DNA of 64,000 bases. It comes from Comamonas sp. BIGb0152 (GTDB taxonomy: Bacteria > Pseudomonadota > Gammaproteobacteria > Burkholderiales > Burkholderiaceae_C). The notes beneath the pieces are model-generated. The model saw only the letters and a program-made list of their open reading frames with translations. It ran no database searches and was not told where the DNA came from. Below, piece by piece: positions 1 through 7,815 of the stretch; position 1 is the stretch's first letter, and each line of letters starts with the position of its first letter. A program made the position numbers and the translations under genes. The DNA is taken from contig NZ_JANUDY010000010.1 of the NCBI RefSeq assembly GCF_024809975.1, positions 172,617 to 236,616 of the forward strand, read 5' to 3'.

Positions 1-242
1 GTGCGGACAAGATTTTTGAGCTGCTGCGCCCCCTGGTCGAGAAAAAGGACAAGGCCTTTGTCGACAAGACCGCTGCCAACTTCAAGACCGTGTTCGATAT
101 TTTGGCCAAGTACCGCAAGCCCGATGGCAGCTTTGAGCTGTACACCAAGTTGGGCGAGGGGGACCGCAAGATTCTGGCGGGCCGCGTCAACACCTTGGCA
201 GAAGACCTGTCCAAGCTGCGCGGCATGCTCGGCCTGAACTGA
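1..242 (+). CDS. efeO: EfeO-like iron-uptake lipoprotein/imelysin family protein, C-terminal fragment
   Basis: Only the last 79 residues are in the window; the frame is open from base 3 and stops with TGA at 240-242. The tail contains [16 protein letters not shown] and ends [14 protein letters not shown]. This alternating helical pattern is typical of the imelysin (peptidase M75) domain of EfeO, the periplasmic component that delivers iron to the EfeU permease. The gene starts upstream, so efeU and efeB cannot be checked. Assignment rests on recognition of the C-terminal motif alone; another imelysin-family protein is possible. Confidence 0.7.
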   Translation, partial: ADKIFELLRPLVEKKDKAFVDKTAANFKTVFDILAKYRKPDGSFELYTKLGEGDRKILAGRVNTLAEDLSKLRGMLGLN

Positions 243-686
243 TCTGGGTGCCACAGGGCTGGGGAGCACTACCAGCTCTGCTATTTTGAAAGCCGCTCAT
301 CGCTGATGGGCGTGTAGGGTGCCGTGTTGTTTGCGACTGGATGCCTCAAACAAGGCGACAGAGCGACGAATTGCCATGTGTTGGTGAAACTCGTGGTGTC
401 TTGCCACTCGAAAAGCGCCCGGTGATCCCGGGCGTTTCGCGTTGTTGTAGCTTCTGATGGATCTTGAAGATATTCTCACTGCATGCAAATTGAGAGCCCT
501 CGAGGGCGTGGTTGCTCAGACTGGCAAGCTGGCGGATCGGTTAATGCGGACAGCCGGCCTGCATGCCCGGGAGTGCCCTGTGTGCGTTCGGGCTGGATGC
601 GTCTTGGAATGTAAATTGAAAACAACCAAAAATATTGCTGGTCATGCTTTGTTTACACATTTTTGAATAATCACATTTCTTCATAG
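243..686. other. Gene-poor stretch with one hairpin
   Basis: This 444-bp gap separates the efeO-like end from the convergent lysR gene. Short open frames here (for example 457-666) lack a ribosome binding site and family resemblance, so I do not call them. A GC-rich hairpin at about 409-438 (arms CGAAA...TTTCG around GCCCGG/CCGGGC) could end transcription from the left, although no T-run follows it. The last 80 bases are AT-rich. I see nothing else. Confidence 0.5.
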
Positions 687-1610
687 TCAAGATTTTGCAT
701 GCGGATTATTTTCTTTAACCATGTCAATGAGTGCGCGTAAAGCTGTAGATATCTGTCGATGTCCAGAATAGCAAAGGCACAGTCCAGGAAATGGCGGGCA
801 CCAGTCTTCTAATAGCCGAATGAGCCTGCCATCCTTTAGCGCATGTTGTACCAGGTGGTCTGGTACAAATGCGATACCCACGCCATCCATTGCAGCTTCG
901 ACCATCAGAGACTGGTCGGTAAGGGTCAGAGGTCCTTTCACATCAATGACTTCGCTCGCTCCGTGTCGTTCAAACTCCCACCGATAGATCTTGCCGCTTT
1001 CAAAGCGAAACCGAACACAGGAGTGGCGGTAGAGATCCTGAGGAACTTGGGGGCATCCATGCTCAGCCACGTACTGTGGTGATGCAACCGCAGCAAAGCG
1101 CACATCTCCGCCCAAAGGTACAGAAATCATATCCTTGGGCACCGCTTCGGCAAGACGGATACCTGCGTCAAAACCCTCTCCGATGATGTCGCTCAATCGC
1201 CCGTCGCTCACTATATCTAATTGAACCTCGGGGTACATTTTCAAAAACTGCGCAAGGATAGGCAGCAAAATTATGCGTATTGCTCCCTCACTGGCATTGA
1301 TTCTCACCGTACCTCTGGGCATCTGCCGAAGCTGATCTACGTCACGTAGTGCATCTTCAATGGCTGTCATTGCTGGGCGTAACTTCGCAGCTAGCCGTTC
1401 ACCCGCTTCAGTAAGCGAGACACTGCGAGTGGTGCGATTGACCAGTCGAACCCCTAAGCGCTGCTCCATCCCTTTTACGGAATGGCTTACGGCAGAAGGC
1501 GTAATGTCAAGATCTATAGCCGCCCCCCGAAAGCTCTCACGAGATGCCACTGCAAGAAATACTGCAAATGCAAAAAAATCTCCGTTCTTGGGTCGGTGTG
1601 CATTTTCCAT
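687..1610 (-). CDS. LysR-family transcriptional regulator
   Basis: 307 residues, the normal length for the family. The N-terminal winged HTH (about residues 15-75) carries the usual A-x-x-L-x-x-T-x-S-A-V-S-x-x-(I/V) pattern (AAIDLDITPSAVSHSVKGME), followed by an effector-binding periplasmic-binding-protein-like domain from about residue 100. It belongs to the group with the RLVNRTTRSVSLTEAG signature, often found beside oxidoreductase genes. It is divergent from the SDR gene at 2010 with 399 bp between them, so it probably regulates the SDR/GlcG pair and itself. The effector is unknown. Confidence 0.9.
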   Translation of the reverse strand: MENAHRPKNGDFFAFAVFLAVASRESFRGAAIDLDITPSAVSHSVKGMEQRLGVRLVNRTTRSVSLTEAGERLAAKLRPAMTAIEDALRDVDQLRQMPRGTVRINASEGAIRIILLPILAQFLKMYPEVQLDIVSDGRLSDIIGEGFDAGIRLAEAVPKDMISVPLGGDVRFAAVASPQYVAEHGCPQVPQDLYRHSCVRFRFESGKIYRWEFERHGASEVIDVKGPLTLTDQSLMVEAAMDGVGIAFVPDHLVQHALKDGRLIRLLEDWCPPFPGLCLCYSGHRQISTALRALIDMVKENNPHAKS

Positions 1611-2009
1611 TTCAATTGATGTCTCGCTAAAAATATGAATTTGTTTTCAATAAAATCTGAATTCGTTCAACTGAGATATTGAGCTTGCAAATAAGTGCTG
1701 AGAGAAATAAATCCTCTGATTGGTCGAGTCTGAAGAAAGCGGTTTACTCGCCCAAAACTAAAAACTCAATGCCGCCAATGTGATTGATAAGCTCATTGAT
1801 TAGATCGACAACAGTGTTCAAGCGAGTACCCCCTGAATAGTCTGAGTCTAATTGCCGGCCAGTCTAACTCAGAGTCTCTCCCCCTTGCTCAAAGCTGAGG
1901 GACGGAATTTCTGATTGATGAATTGACCTCACTTAGCTGTAAAGCCAGGGCTTATTGTTCATTTATAAATGGATTTTTACACTCGTGTCATCACTTCAAA
2001 GGAACACGA
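1611..2009. promoter_or_regulatory. Divergent lysR/SDR intergenic region with repeated TGAATT-GTT-CAA motifs
   Basis: The 399-bp region is AT-rich near the lysR start. Two related partly symmetric motifs lie close to lysR: TGAATTTGTTTTCAA at 1636-1650 and TGAATTCGTTCAA at 1658-1670. They are plausible LysR half-site clusters. A long-loop inverted repeat (TCTGAGT at 1841-1847, ACTCAGA at 1867-1873) lies further on. A ribosome binding site AAAGGA at 1998-2003 serves the SDR gene. Function is inferred from position only. Confidence 0.35.
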
Positions 2010-2786
2010 ATGTCTCAAAAAATCTTGATCACTGGTGCTAGCTCGGGCTTCGGACGAGGCGCTGCCATCGAGCTGGCACGTCTGGGTCATACAGTCGTTG
2101 CAGCTGCCGAAACCTGGCCACAAGTGCGCACCTTGCGTGAAGATGCAAAGACGGCGGGAGTCAGTTTGGACGTCATCAAGTTGAACTTGCTCGATCCCAT
2201 CGATATCGCCCATGCAGGCTCGTTTGATCCAGATGTACTGGTCTTGAACGCGGGTGTTATGGAGGGCGGCTCCGTCGTCGACATTCCAATGCAAAGGGTG
2301 CGGGAGTCTTTCGATATCAACGTATTTGGACACCTGGAGCTTGTACAGGCCATCGTGCCGAAAATGGTGGCTCGCAAGTCAGGCAAGATCGTCTGGACAT
2401 CTTCGATGGGCGGCATTCTGGTTGTGCCGTTCCTGGGTATCTATTGCGCCACCAAACACGCCATCGAGGCCATTGCAGGCTCTATGAAGGCAGAGCTTGA
2501 GCCCCATGGCGTGAAGGTCGCCACTGTCAATCCGGGCGTTTTTGGTACTGGGTTCAATGACACCGGTGCGGAGAGCTACGTACAGTGGTATGACGAAAAA
2601 GCCGCCGTGGTTCCCATGCCTGATTTCAGTGGCAGTTTGGTGGGCCAAGCAGATCCTCAAGAGAGGATCGACGCAATGGTCGAGATCATTCCGGCTGACA
2701 AGCACCTTTATCGCACCATGCGCCCAATTGCGACCATCGAAGCCGCTAAGAAGTGGCAAGAAACTGAATGGACTCAGGATGTCTGA
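2010..2786 (+). CDS. SDR family NAD(P)-dependent oxidoreductase
   Basis: 258 residues starting at the ATG at 2010, preceded by AAAGGA at 7-bp spacing; an upstream in-frame start is possible but lacks a ribosome binding site. The classical short-chain dehydrogenase signatures are all present: cofactor motif GASSGFG at residues 9-15, NAG at 80-82, a serine pair at 131-132, and the catalytic YCATK with Tyr145 and Lys149. The substrate cannot be told. It overlaps the next gene by 8 bp, so the two are probably translationally coupled, and the LysR gene opposite is the likely regulator. Confidence 0.92.
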   Translation: MSQKILITGASSGFGRGAAIELARLGHTVVAAAETWPQVRTLREDAKTAGVSLDVIKLNLLDPIDIAHAGSFDPDVLVLNAGVMEGGSVVDIPMQRVRESFDINVFGHLELVQAIVPKMVARKSGKIVWTSSMGGILVVPFLGIYCATKHAIEAIAGSMKAELEPHGVKVATVNPGVFGTGFNDTGAESYVQWYDEKAAVVPMPDFSGSLVGQADPQERIDAMVEIIPADKHLYRTMRPIATIEAAKKWQETEWTQDV

Positions 2787-3180
2787 GATCACGCTAGACC
2801 ATGCCAATCGGATCCTGGCGCAAGGCCGTGTAGCCGCTCAAAAAAATGGCTTGAATGCAGTATTCGCGATCATGGATACGGGCGCGCACCTCGTGGCCTT
2901 TTCCAGGATGGACGGTGCCTGGCTCGCGTCCAATGAGCTGTCGATCGCCAAGGCTCGTACAGCAGTCATGTTCCAAGCACCATCCGAATTTCTCAACCCC
3001 CCATTGCAGATCGGCCAGCCCCTTGCCCACTTTGACCACGTTCACAGCGGAGGCCTGTTGCTGATGGGTGGAGGCCTGCCGCTCTTCAATGAGGATGGTC
3101 TTTTGATTGGCTCCATCGGAGTCTCTGGAGGGACCCCCGAGCAAGATGCGGCCTTGGCGCGTGCTGCAGTCACCGCTTAG
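2779..3180 (+). CDS. GlcG/HbpS-type (DUF336) heme-binding-like protein
   Basis: 133 residues starting at an ATG that overlaps the end of the SDR gene by 8 bp. The start ITLDHANRILAQG, the central VFAIMDTGAHLVAFSRMDGAW and the C-terminal glycine-rich IGSIGVSGGTPEQDAALARAA are hallmarks of the GlcG/HbpS (DUF336) fold. Members are small cytosolic proteins, some binding heme or cobalamin, often encoded next to oxidoreductases. No catalytic role can be assigned. The overlap suggests joint production with the SDR enzyme. Confidence 0.85.
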   Translation: MSEITLDHANRILAQGRVAAQKNGLNAVFAIMDTGAHLVAFSRMDGAWLASNELSIAKARTAVMFQAPSEFLNPPLQIGQPLAHFDHVHSGGLLLMGGGLPLFNEDGLLIGSIGVSGGTPEQDAALARAAVTA

Positions 3181-3319
3181 GCAAATAGAGAAGGCCCTTG
3201 GCCGCTGCCAATCGCAGAACCATGGCCAACGAGCGGCTCTATATGGATAAAGGGATCGAGTAAAAGACACTTCGCAGTGTCATGCAGGCCGGGACGGCCT
3301 GCACCTCTGAAGGGAGGCA

Positions 3320-3793
3320 ATGATTCAAAGCTATTTGAATGCTGAGCGCGTAAGTGCGACCATACTGGTAATTATTGGCCTGCTGGCTATCTGCATCGCC
3401 GCATGGGGTTGGCGCAATGGTGCATTTTGGAGAGGAGCTGCCATTGCAATGCTTGCAATGGCAGTCATTCAAATTAGCGTAGGCGCAACAATTCTTGTGA
3501 CGAGCCCAAAACAGGCACAAAGCATGGCAAGGTTAATAGTCGTGCAAAAGTCTTTGGCGGTTAAGGATGAAATATCAAGAATGCAAAGCACGTTGAAAGG
3601 CTTTTCAATTTATCTAAGTTTTGAGCTGGGATTATTTTTGATTGGATTGTTTATATTTTTTATAGCATCAAGCGATGGCTTTTGGCGTGGATTTGCTATC
3701 GCACTTTTGATTCAGGCAGCCGTGGTGCTGGCGTCAGATTTCTTGGCCGTCCGGCGAGCGTACGCATATTTGACCTGGCTAAATAAAATATAA
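3320..3793 (+). CDS. Small membrane protein of unknown function
   Basis: 157 residues with a good ribosome binding site (GGGAGG shortly before the ATG). About four hydrophobic segments can be seen, near residues 12-31, 38-62, 98-120 and 127-147, with a polar stretch rich in Lys and Gln between the second and third. This gives a 2+2 hairpin-like topology with repeated aromatic FWRG motifs (residues 36-39 and about 121-124) before helices 2 and 4, hinting at internal duplication. I do not recognise a family. Base composition is visibly AT-richer than the surroundings, and it sits 12 bp before an IS2-like orfA remnant, so horizontal acquisition is plausible. Confidence 0.7.
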   Translation: MIQSYLNAERVSATILVIIGLLAICIAAWGWRNGAFWRGAAIAMLAMAVIQISVGATILVTSPKQAQSMARLIVVQKSLAVKDEISRMQSTLKGFSIYLSFELGLFLIGLFIFFIASSDGFWRGFAIALLIQAAVVLASDFLAVRRAYAYLTWLNKI

Positions 3794-3805
3794 AAATAGC
3801 AAAGT

Positions 3806-4216
3806 ATGAGGAATACTCCCTCTCATGATCACTGTTTGCAAGATATAAGTGCTTTAGAGCCACGAGCAAGAAGAAGGTGGTCTAAGCAAGAAAAATTGGC
3901 GATCATTCAGCAAACCTATGCTGCTGGGCAATCTGTATCAATGGTGGCGAGTCATTATGGTATCAATACAAATTTGCTGTTTCTGTGGCGCAGGCAGTAT
4001 GAGCAAGGTCTGCTCATACCCCTTAAGCCAGGCGAACAAGGTGTTGCGTTAGAGCTGTTCACCGATGTTTTACGGCAGTTGCGTGAGCTGCAGCAGCTGC
4101 TAGGAAAAAAGAGCCAAGAGGCAGAGATATTGAAGCTCACACTGGAGTATGACCGACAAGCGCGTATGAGAATGCTCGGCGCTCGAATTGGGATGCTTCA
4201 GAGCAAGCATGGGTGA
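3806..4216 (+). CDS. Orphan IS2-like transposase OrfA (IS3 family), remnant or domesticated
   Basis: 136 residues, close to the length of IS2 OrfA. Residues about 22-70 form an HTH of the transposase type (RRRWSKQEKLAIIQQTY...SHYGINTNLLFLWRRQY). The coiled region from about 90 (LRQLRELQQLLGKKSQEAEILK) matches the IS2 OrfA leucine-zipper part, including the diagnostic ELQQLLGKK. The last 15 residues diverge. No OrfB integrase frame follows: the next gene is unrelated and starts 138 bp later, and no terminal repeats were recognised. It is therefore either a decayed IS copy or a captured DNA-binding protein. Confidence 0.75.
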   Translation: MRNTPSHDHCLQDISALEPRARRRWSKQEKLAIIQQTYAAGQSVSMVASHYGINTNLLFLWRRQYEQGLLIPLKPGEQGVALELFTDVLRQLRELQQLLGKKSQEAEILKLTLEYDRQARMRMLGARIGMLQSKHG

Positions 4217-4260
4217 AGGAGTGATATATGCCTATGTCCTTGTAATAGCACCCAACAAGT

Positions 4261-4283
4261 CGCAGGCGCTGTAGCGCCCTGCG
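4261..4283 (+). terminator. Stable hairpin downstream of the orfA-like gene
   Basis: CGCAGGCGCT at 4261-4270 pairs with AGCGCCCTGCG at 4273-4283 with one bulged C. A TTTTT run occurs eight bases further on. The distance to the T-run makes it a weak intrinsic terminator candidate for the gene ending at 4216. Confidence 0.35.
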
Positions 4284-4354
4284 GAGCGGTTTTTATCGGC
4301 GCAGCCCCCCGGGATTGGCCGACAATGGCGGCTGCATTTTGAACCGCTAGCGCT

Positions 4355-4861
4355 ATGAACGACACCACCACCAGCCCCGATGCGGGCGAGACCGACTGGG
4401 CTGCCTGGAGCCGAGAAGCCGTCGAGACCATGATGGCCCGCAATACCGAATGGCCACGCCAGTTTGGCCTGCTCGCTGCGCCCCAGTACCACTGGGATTT
4501 GCAGAACGCCAGCCTGGTGTTGCAGGGGCCGCTGCACGCGGTGCAGGGCACCGTCTGCCTGGTGGGCACCAGCAGCCAGAGCGATGGCAGCTTTGTGTGG
4601 AGCTGGGCCAATGCCGACATCCCTGCCCAGCATGGCCAGGCGCTGGAGGTCGTGCATGACTTTGGCCGCGAGCACCAACTGGCCTTGTTGACCACCGCGC
4701 GCATTCCTGGTGGCCGGCCTGAGGCGACAGAATGCCTCTGCATTGCCGCCCGCCTGCAGCGCGCCATCGGTACCTTTGTCGACCAGCAAGGCGATATCAC
4801 GCTGTACTTCAGCATCCTGCATCTGCAGGTCGCGCCGGCGGTGGACCAAGCCTTGCAGTAA
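4355..4861 (+). CDS. Hypothetical cytoplasmic protein (possibly DUF6882-like)
   Basis: 168 residues without a signal peptide or membrane segment. A tryptophan-rich core (WDLQNASLVLQG, then SFVWSWANADIPAQHG) and the beta-rich tail recall the small DUF6882-type family in which a WxWAN-like motif is conserved. This is recognition by eye and uncertain. The ATG follows an AT-poor leader with no strong ribosome binding site. It is convergent with the VOC gene; the two stop codons are 15 bp apart. No pathway can be inferred from the neighbours. Confidence 0.6.
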   Translation: MNDTTTSPDAGETDWAAWSREAVETMMARNTEWPRQFGLLAAPQYHWDLQNASLVLQGPLHAVQGTVCLVGTSSQSDGSFVWSWANADIPAQHGQALEVVHDFGREHQLALLTTARIPGGRPEATECLCIAARLQRAIGTFVDQQGDITLYFSILHLQVAPAVDQALQ

Positions 4862-4876
4862 GCGCAGCTTTCCGCA

Positions 4877-5257
4877 TCAAAGCTGCGGCGCCGACTGGCC
4901 CTCCGCGGGGCAGATAAGCCCCAGGCTGCAACCAAAGGGGTCCAGCAGCATGGCGGCGCTTGCCCCCAGGCTGGTGGTGATCGGCCCACGGTACAGCTGT
5001 GCACCGTGGGCCTGCAGGCGCTCAACGGCGGCGTCCAGGTCAGCCACCTCCCAGTACACCGTCGTACCGCCGACGCCACCCGGGCATTTGCCATCGACCG
5101 GGTGAAAGCCGATCAACAAGCCCGGCCCCTGCACAAACGCATAGTGCGCGTTCTCTTGCTGTACCTCAGCGCCCAGGAGCTGCGCATACCAAGTGGCCGC
5201 TGCATCGATATCGGCGACAAACAACACGACGGACTCCAGCTTTTTGAACAAGGCCAT
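4877..5257 (-). CDS. VOC family (glyoxalase/bleomycin-resistance-like) protein
   Basis: 126 residues from the chosen ATG (MALFKKLESVVLFVADIDAA); an in-frame ATG at 5296 would add 13 residues, and neither start has a well-spaced ribosome binding site. The single-domain vicinal-oxygen-chelate fold shows as two beta-alpha-beta-beta-beta repeats: VVLFVADIDAAATWYAQLLG near the start and VYWEVADLDAAVERLQAHGA in the second half, ending with LLDPFGCSLGLI. These proteins bind a metal or act as small dioxygenases, lyases or antibiotic-binding proteins. The substrate is not predictable. Confidence 0.88.
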   Translation of the reverse strand: MALFKKLESVVLFVADIDAAATWYAQLLGAEVQQENAHYAFVQGPGLLIGFHPVDGKCPGGVGGTTVYWEVADLDAAVERLQAHGAQLYRGPITTSLGASAAMLLDPFGCSLGLICPAEGQSAPQL

Positions 5258-5382
5258 TCCTTTGCGATGGGTGGGGAGGGTGGGCGATTGTGGCATGGGA
5301 TAGTGGTGCGCTGGCGGGTGGTGGCCGGCGCTTGCCCCTTAACCCGGAAATGGTTATGGAGACAGCCAGCGACGCCAAGTCA

Positions 5383-5411
5383 TTTCATGTAACTACAATA
5401 GTTGCATGAAA
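5383..5411. promoter_or_regulatory. Near-perfect 29-bp inverted repeat over the rrf2 start codon (putative operator)
   Basis: Left arm TTTCATGTAACTA (5383-5395), spacer CAA, right arm TAGTTGCATGAAA (5399-5411). The arms match at 12 of 13 positions. The right arm contains the ATG of the Rrf2-family gene at 5406. Size, symmetry and position fit an autoregulatory operator for the Rrf2 dimer; this is inferred, not shown. Confidence 0.75.
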
Positions 5412-5891
5412 CACAACAGCCAGTTTTCCGATGTTCTGCATGTGCTGCTGCACCTGGCAGAGGCGCAGACGCCGCTGACCTCCGAGGTGCTGGCGCAAAC
5501 CATGGACACCAACCCCGTGGTGCTGCGGCGCCTGATGGCCGGCTTGCGCGATGCCGGCATGGTCTCGTCCGGCAAAGGCCATGGGGGTGGCTGGCTGATT
5601 GCAGCCGGCTGGGGCGAGACAACATTGCGCGACATCCACCAGGCGCTGGGCGCACCGGCGCTGGTGTCGCTGGGCTTTCGCGAGGACCACCCCGAATGCC
5701 TGGTTGCGCAGGTGGTCAACCACTCGCTGCGCAGCGCCATGCAGGAGGCCGAGGCCTCGCTGCTTGAGAAGTTAGGCGCGGTCACGCTGGCGCAGCTGTC
5801 CGCCCAGATCGGTACCTCCTTGCGGGCGCACCGGCTGGCCAAAACATCCACTTCGTACCGTATAGAGGACCACCATGGACATTCACACTGA
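5406..5891 (+). CDS. Rrf2-family transcriptional regulator
   Basis: 161 residues. An N-terminal winged HTH (LTSEVLAQTMDTNPVVLRRLMAGLRDAGMV, about 25-55) is followed by the glycine-rich wing GKGHGGGWLI characteristic of Rrf2 proteins. Only one cysteine is seen (HPECLV, about residue 99), so it is unlikely to hold the three-cysteine Fe-S cluster of IscR or NsrR and resembles the YwnA-like, cluster-free branch. It overlaps the following flavoprotein gene by 17 bp. A 29-bp palindrome covers its own start codon, which suggests autorepression of both genes. Confidence 0.9.
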   Translation: MKHNSQFSDVLHVLLHLAEAQTPLTSEVLAQTMDTNPVVLRRLMAGLRDAGMVSSGKGHGGGWLIAAGWGETTLRDIHQALGAPALVSLGFREDHPECLVAQVVNHSLRSAMQEAEASLLEKLGAVTLAQLSAQIGTSLRAHRLAKTSTSYRIEDHHGHSH

Positions 5892-6774
5892 TTTCGCCGT
5901 CATTGGCGGCAGCTACGCCGGCATGTCGGCCGCCTTGCAACTGGCCCGCGCGCGGCGCCAGGTTACCGTCATCGACGCGGGTGTGCGCCGCAACCGCTCT
6001 GTAGACGAAGCGGGCAGTACCTCGCATGGCTTTTTGTCACGCGACGGTGTGGCCCCTGCCCAGCTGTGGCGAGAGGCGCGCGCGCAATTGCTGCAGTACC
6101 CGACCGTGCGCTGGATCGAGGGCCAGGCCGAGCAGGCCCGTGTATTGCCCAGCGGCGAGCTGGCTTTTGAAGTGGCCGGCCAGTTGCTGGTGGCGCGCCG
6201 CGTGGTGCTGGCAACGGGGGTACGTGATGCGCTGCCTGCCGTGCCGGGCCTGGCAGAGCGCTGGGGCAAAAGCGTGTTCCATTGCCCTTATTGCCATGGT
6301 TATGAGGTGGGTGGCGGCGCGATCGGCGTGATTGCCGCATCGCCGCTGGCCCACCACCATGGGCTGATGCTGCCCGACTGGGGGCCAACCACCTTGTTCC
6401 TCAACGGCGCCTACGTGCCCAGCGAGAGTGATTTGGCCGATTTTGCAAGGCGTGGCACCCAGATCGAGGCCACGCCGGTGCTGCGCATCGACGGTTTTGC
6501 CGATGTGGTGCTGGCCGATGGCAGAACGGTCCCCCTGCAAGGCCTGTTCACCCAGCCACGTACCTCGCCCGCCAGCCCCGTGGCTCAGCAGCTGGGCTGC
6601 ACGCTGGCCGATGGCCCCATGGGGCCCTATGTGCAGGTCGATGCCATGCAGCAAACCAGCGTGGCCAACGTGTTCGCCTGCGGCGATGGCGCGCGTGCAG
6701 CGGGCAGCATTGCGCTGGCGGTGGCCGATGGCGCGATGGCAGGCGTGGCCGCACACCGCGCGTCCATGCTTTGA
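5875..6774 (+). CDS. Thioredoxin-reductase-like NAD(P)/FAD-dependent oxidoreductase
   Basis: 299 residues. The FAD dinucleotide-binding motif (VIGGSYAGMSAALQLARA, residues about 9-26), the redox-active CPYC site in HCPYCHGYEV (about 138-147) and the C-terminal FAD motif VFACGDGARAAGSIALAVADG are all present. The second dinucleotide (NADPH) motif is not the usual GxGxxA but GGGAIGVIAASPLA, a feature of a thioredoxin-reductase-like subgroup whose physiological reductant is unclear. The gene overlaps the Rrf2 regulator, which likely controls it, and probably deals with a thiol, quinone or nitrosative stress signal. Confidence 0.9.
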   Translation: MDIHTDFAVIGGSYAGMSAALQLARARRQVTVIDAGVRRNRSVDEAGSTSHGFLSRDGVAPAQLWREARAQLLQYPTVRWIEGQAEQARVLPSGELAFEVAGQLLVARRVVLATGVRDALPAVPGLAERWGKSVFHCPYCHGYEVGGGAIGVIAASPLAHHHGLMLPDWGPTTLFLNGAYVPSESDLADFARRGTQIEATPVLRIDGFADVVLADGRTVPLQGLFTQPRTSPASPVAQQLGCTLADGPMGPYVQVDAMQQTSVANVFACGDGARAAGSIALAVADGAMAGVAAHRASML

Positions 6775-6792
6775 GCGAATGGCTGGATGCAG

Positions 6793-6816
6793 AAAACGCC
6801 CCTCGGGGCGTTTTTT
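6793..6816. terminator. Bidirectional intrinsic terminator
   Basis: Hairpin AACGCCCC/GGGGCGTT (795-802 and 805-812 of the 6-kb block) is flanked by AAAA on the left and TTTTTT on the right. It lies between the convergent flavoprotein and beta-hydroxyacid dehydrogenase genes and should work in both directions. Confidence 0.85.
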
Positions 6817-6843
6817 CATGCGCAGCTGAGCCGTCCAAGGCGA

Positions 6844-7758
6844 TCAGCTGGGCTTCCAGCCTTCTGGCACCCGGGGCCGCTCGATCTTGGCCAGCTCGCA
6901 GACCACATCGGCGATGCCGGAAAAATCGATACCGCCAAACTGGCTGGCACGGGCCAGGCTGAAGGATTCATGCACGGCAGCGGCGACCGGCATGGGCACG
7001 CGGGCGGCATGCGCAGCGCTGACGACCAGCGACAAATCCTTGTGGGCCAGATCGATGGTGAAACCCGGCGAGGTATCGCCCGCCAGCACCTTGTTGGGAA
7101 AGTTCATGCGCAGCTGGCCATTGGTGGCTGAGGTGCCGTAGAGGACCTGCAGGGTTTTGCTGATATCGAGCCCAAAGCGCTGCGACAGGGCCAGCGCCTC
7201 GGCATTGACCTGGCACAAGGTGATGGCCACATAGTTGTTGACCAGCTTGGTGCGCCCGCCCGCGCCCACAGGGCCGCAGTGGTAGGTAGTGGTGCCCATG
7301 GCATCCAGCAGTGGTTTGACCTTGGCGAAATCGGCATCGCTGGCGCCGACCATGAACAGGCTCTCTCCCCGGTCAGCATGTTCGGCCAGGCGGCCCACGG
7401 GCGCATCGACCACGGTCATCTGGCGGCCAGCGGCGGCCTTGCTCAGGCGGTCTGTCGCCAGCGGGTCGATGGTGCTCATATCGAGCAGGATGGTGCCCGG
7501 CAGCGCATTGGCAAAGATGCCATCAGCGCCCTGGGCGATCTGCTCGACCTCGACCGAGGAGGGCAGCATGGTGATCACTACTGTGCAGCGGCGTGCAATA
7601 TCGGGCACCGTCGCAGCTTCTGCGCCCAGTGCCACCAGCGCCTCTACGGCCTGGGGGTTGAGGTCGGCCACCAAGAGGCTGAAGCCTTTTTTCTGCAGAT
7701 TGGCGGCCATGGAGCGGCCCATGCGTCCCAGGCCGATAAAACCGATGCTGTCTGTCAT
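6844..7758 (-). CDS. Beta-hydroxyacid dehydrogenase (3-hydroxyisobutyrate dehydrogenase-like)
   Basis: 304 residues from the ATG at 7758, which has GCAGGAGA upstream at good spacing. The NAD(P)-binding GLGRMG is at residues 9-14, the substrate motif DAPVGR at about 119-124, and the catalytic lysine in GGRTKLVNN is Lys171. The family (3-hydroxyisobutyrate, tartronate-semialdehyde and sulfolactaldehyde reductases) interconverts a 3-hydroxyacid and its semialdehyde. It is the last gene of the six-gene minus-strand operon, 57 bp after an aldehyde dehydrogenase. The true substrate is unknown. Confidence 0.88.
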   Translation of the reverse strand: MTDSIGFIGLGRMGRSMAANLQKKGFSLLVADLNPQAVEALVALGAEAATVPDIARRCTVVITMLPSSVEVEQIAQGADGIFANALPGTILLDMSTIDPLATDRLSKAAAGRQMTVVDAPVGRLAEHADRGESLFMVGASDADFAKVKPLLDAMGTTTYHCGPVGAGGRTKLVNNYVAITLCQVNAEALALSQRFGLDISKTLQVLYGTSATNGQLRMNFPNKVLAGDTSPGFTIDLAHKDLSLVVSAAHAARVPMPVAAAVHESFSLARASQFGGIDFSGIADVVCELAKIERPRVPEGWKPS

Positions 7759-7815
7759 GCTGAGGGTCTCCTGCGGATGTATCAAGATTGGCACGTTGGA
7801 AAAGTGGAAGACGGC

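Noticed and set aside
457..666. 69-codon frame after the efeO-like gene
   Set aside because: No ribosome binding site, no recognised family and atypical codon use; probably chance.
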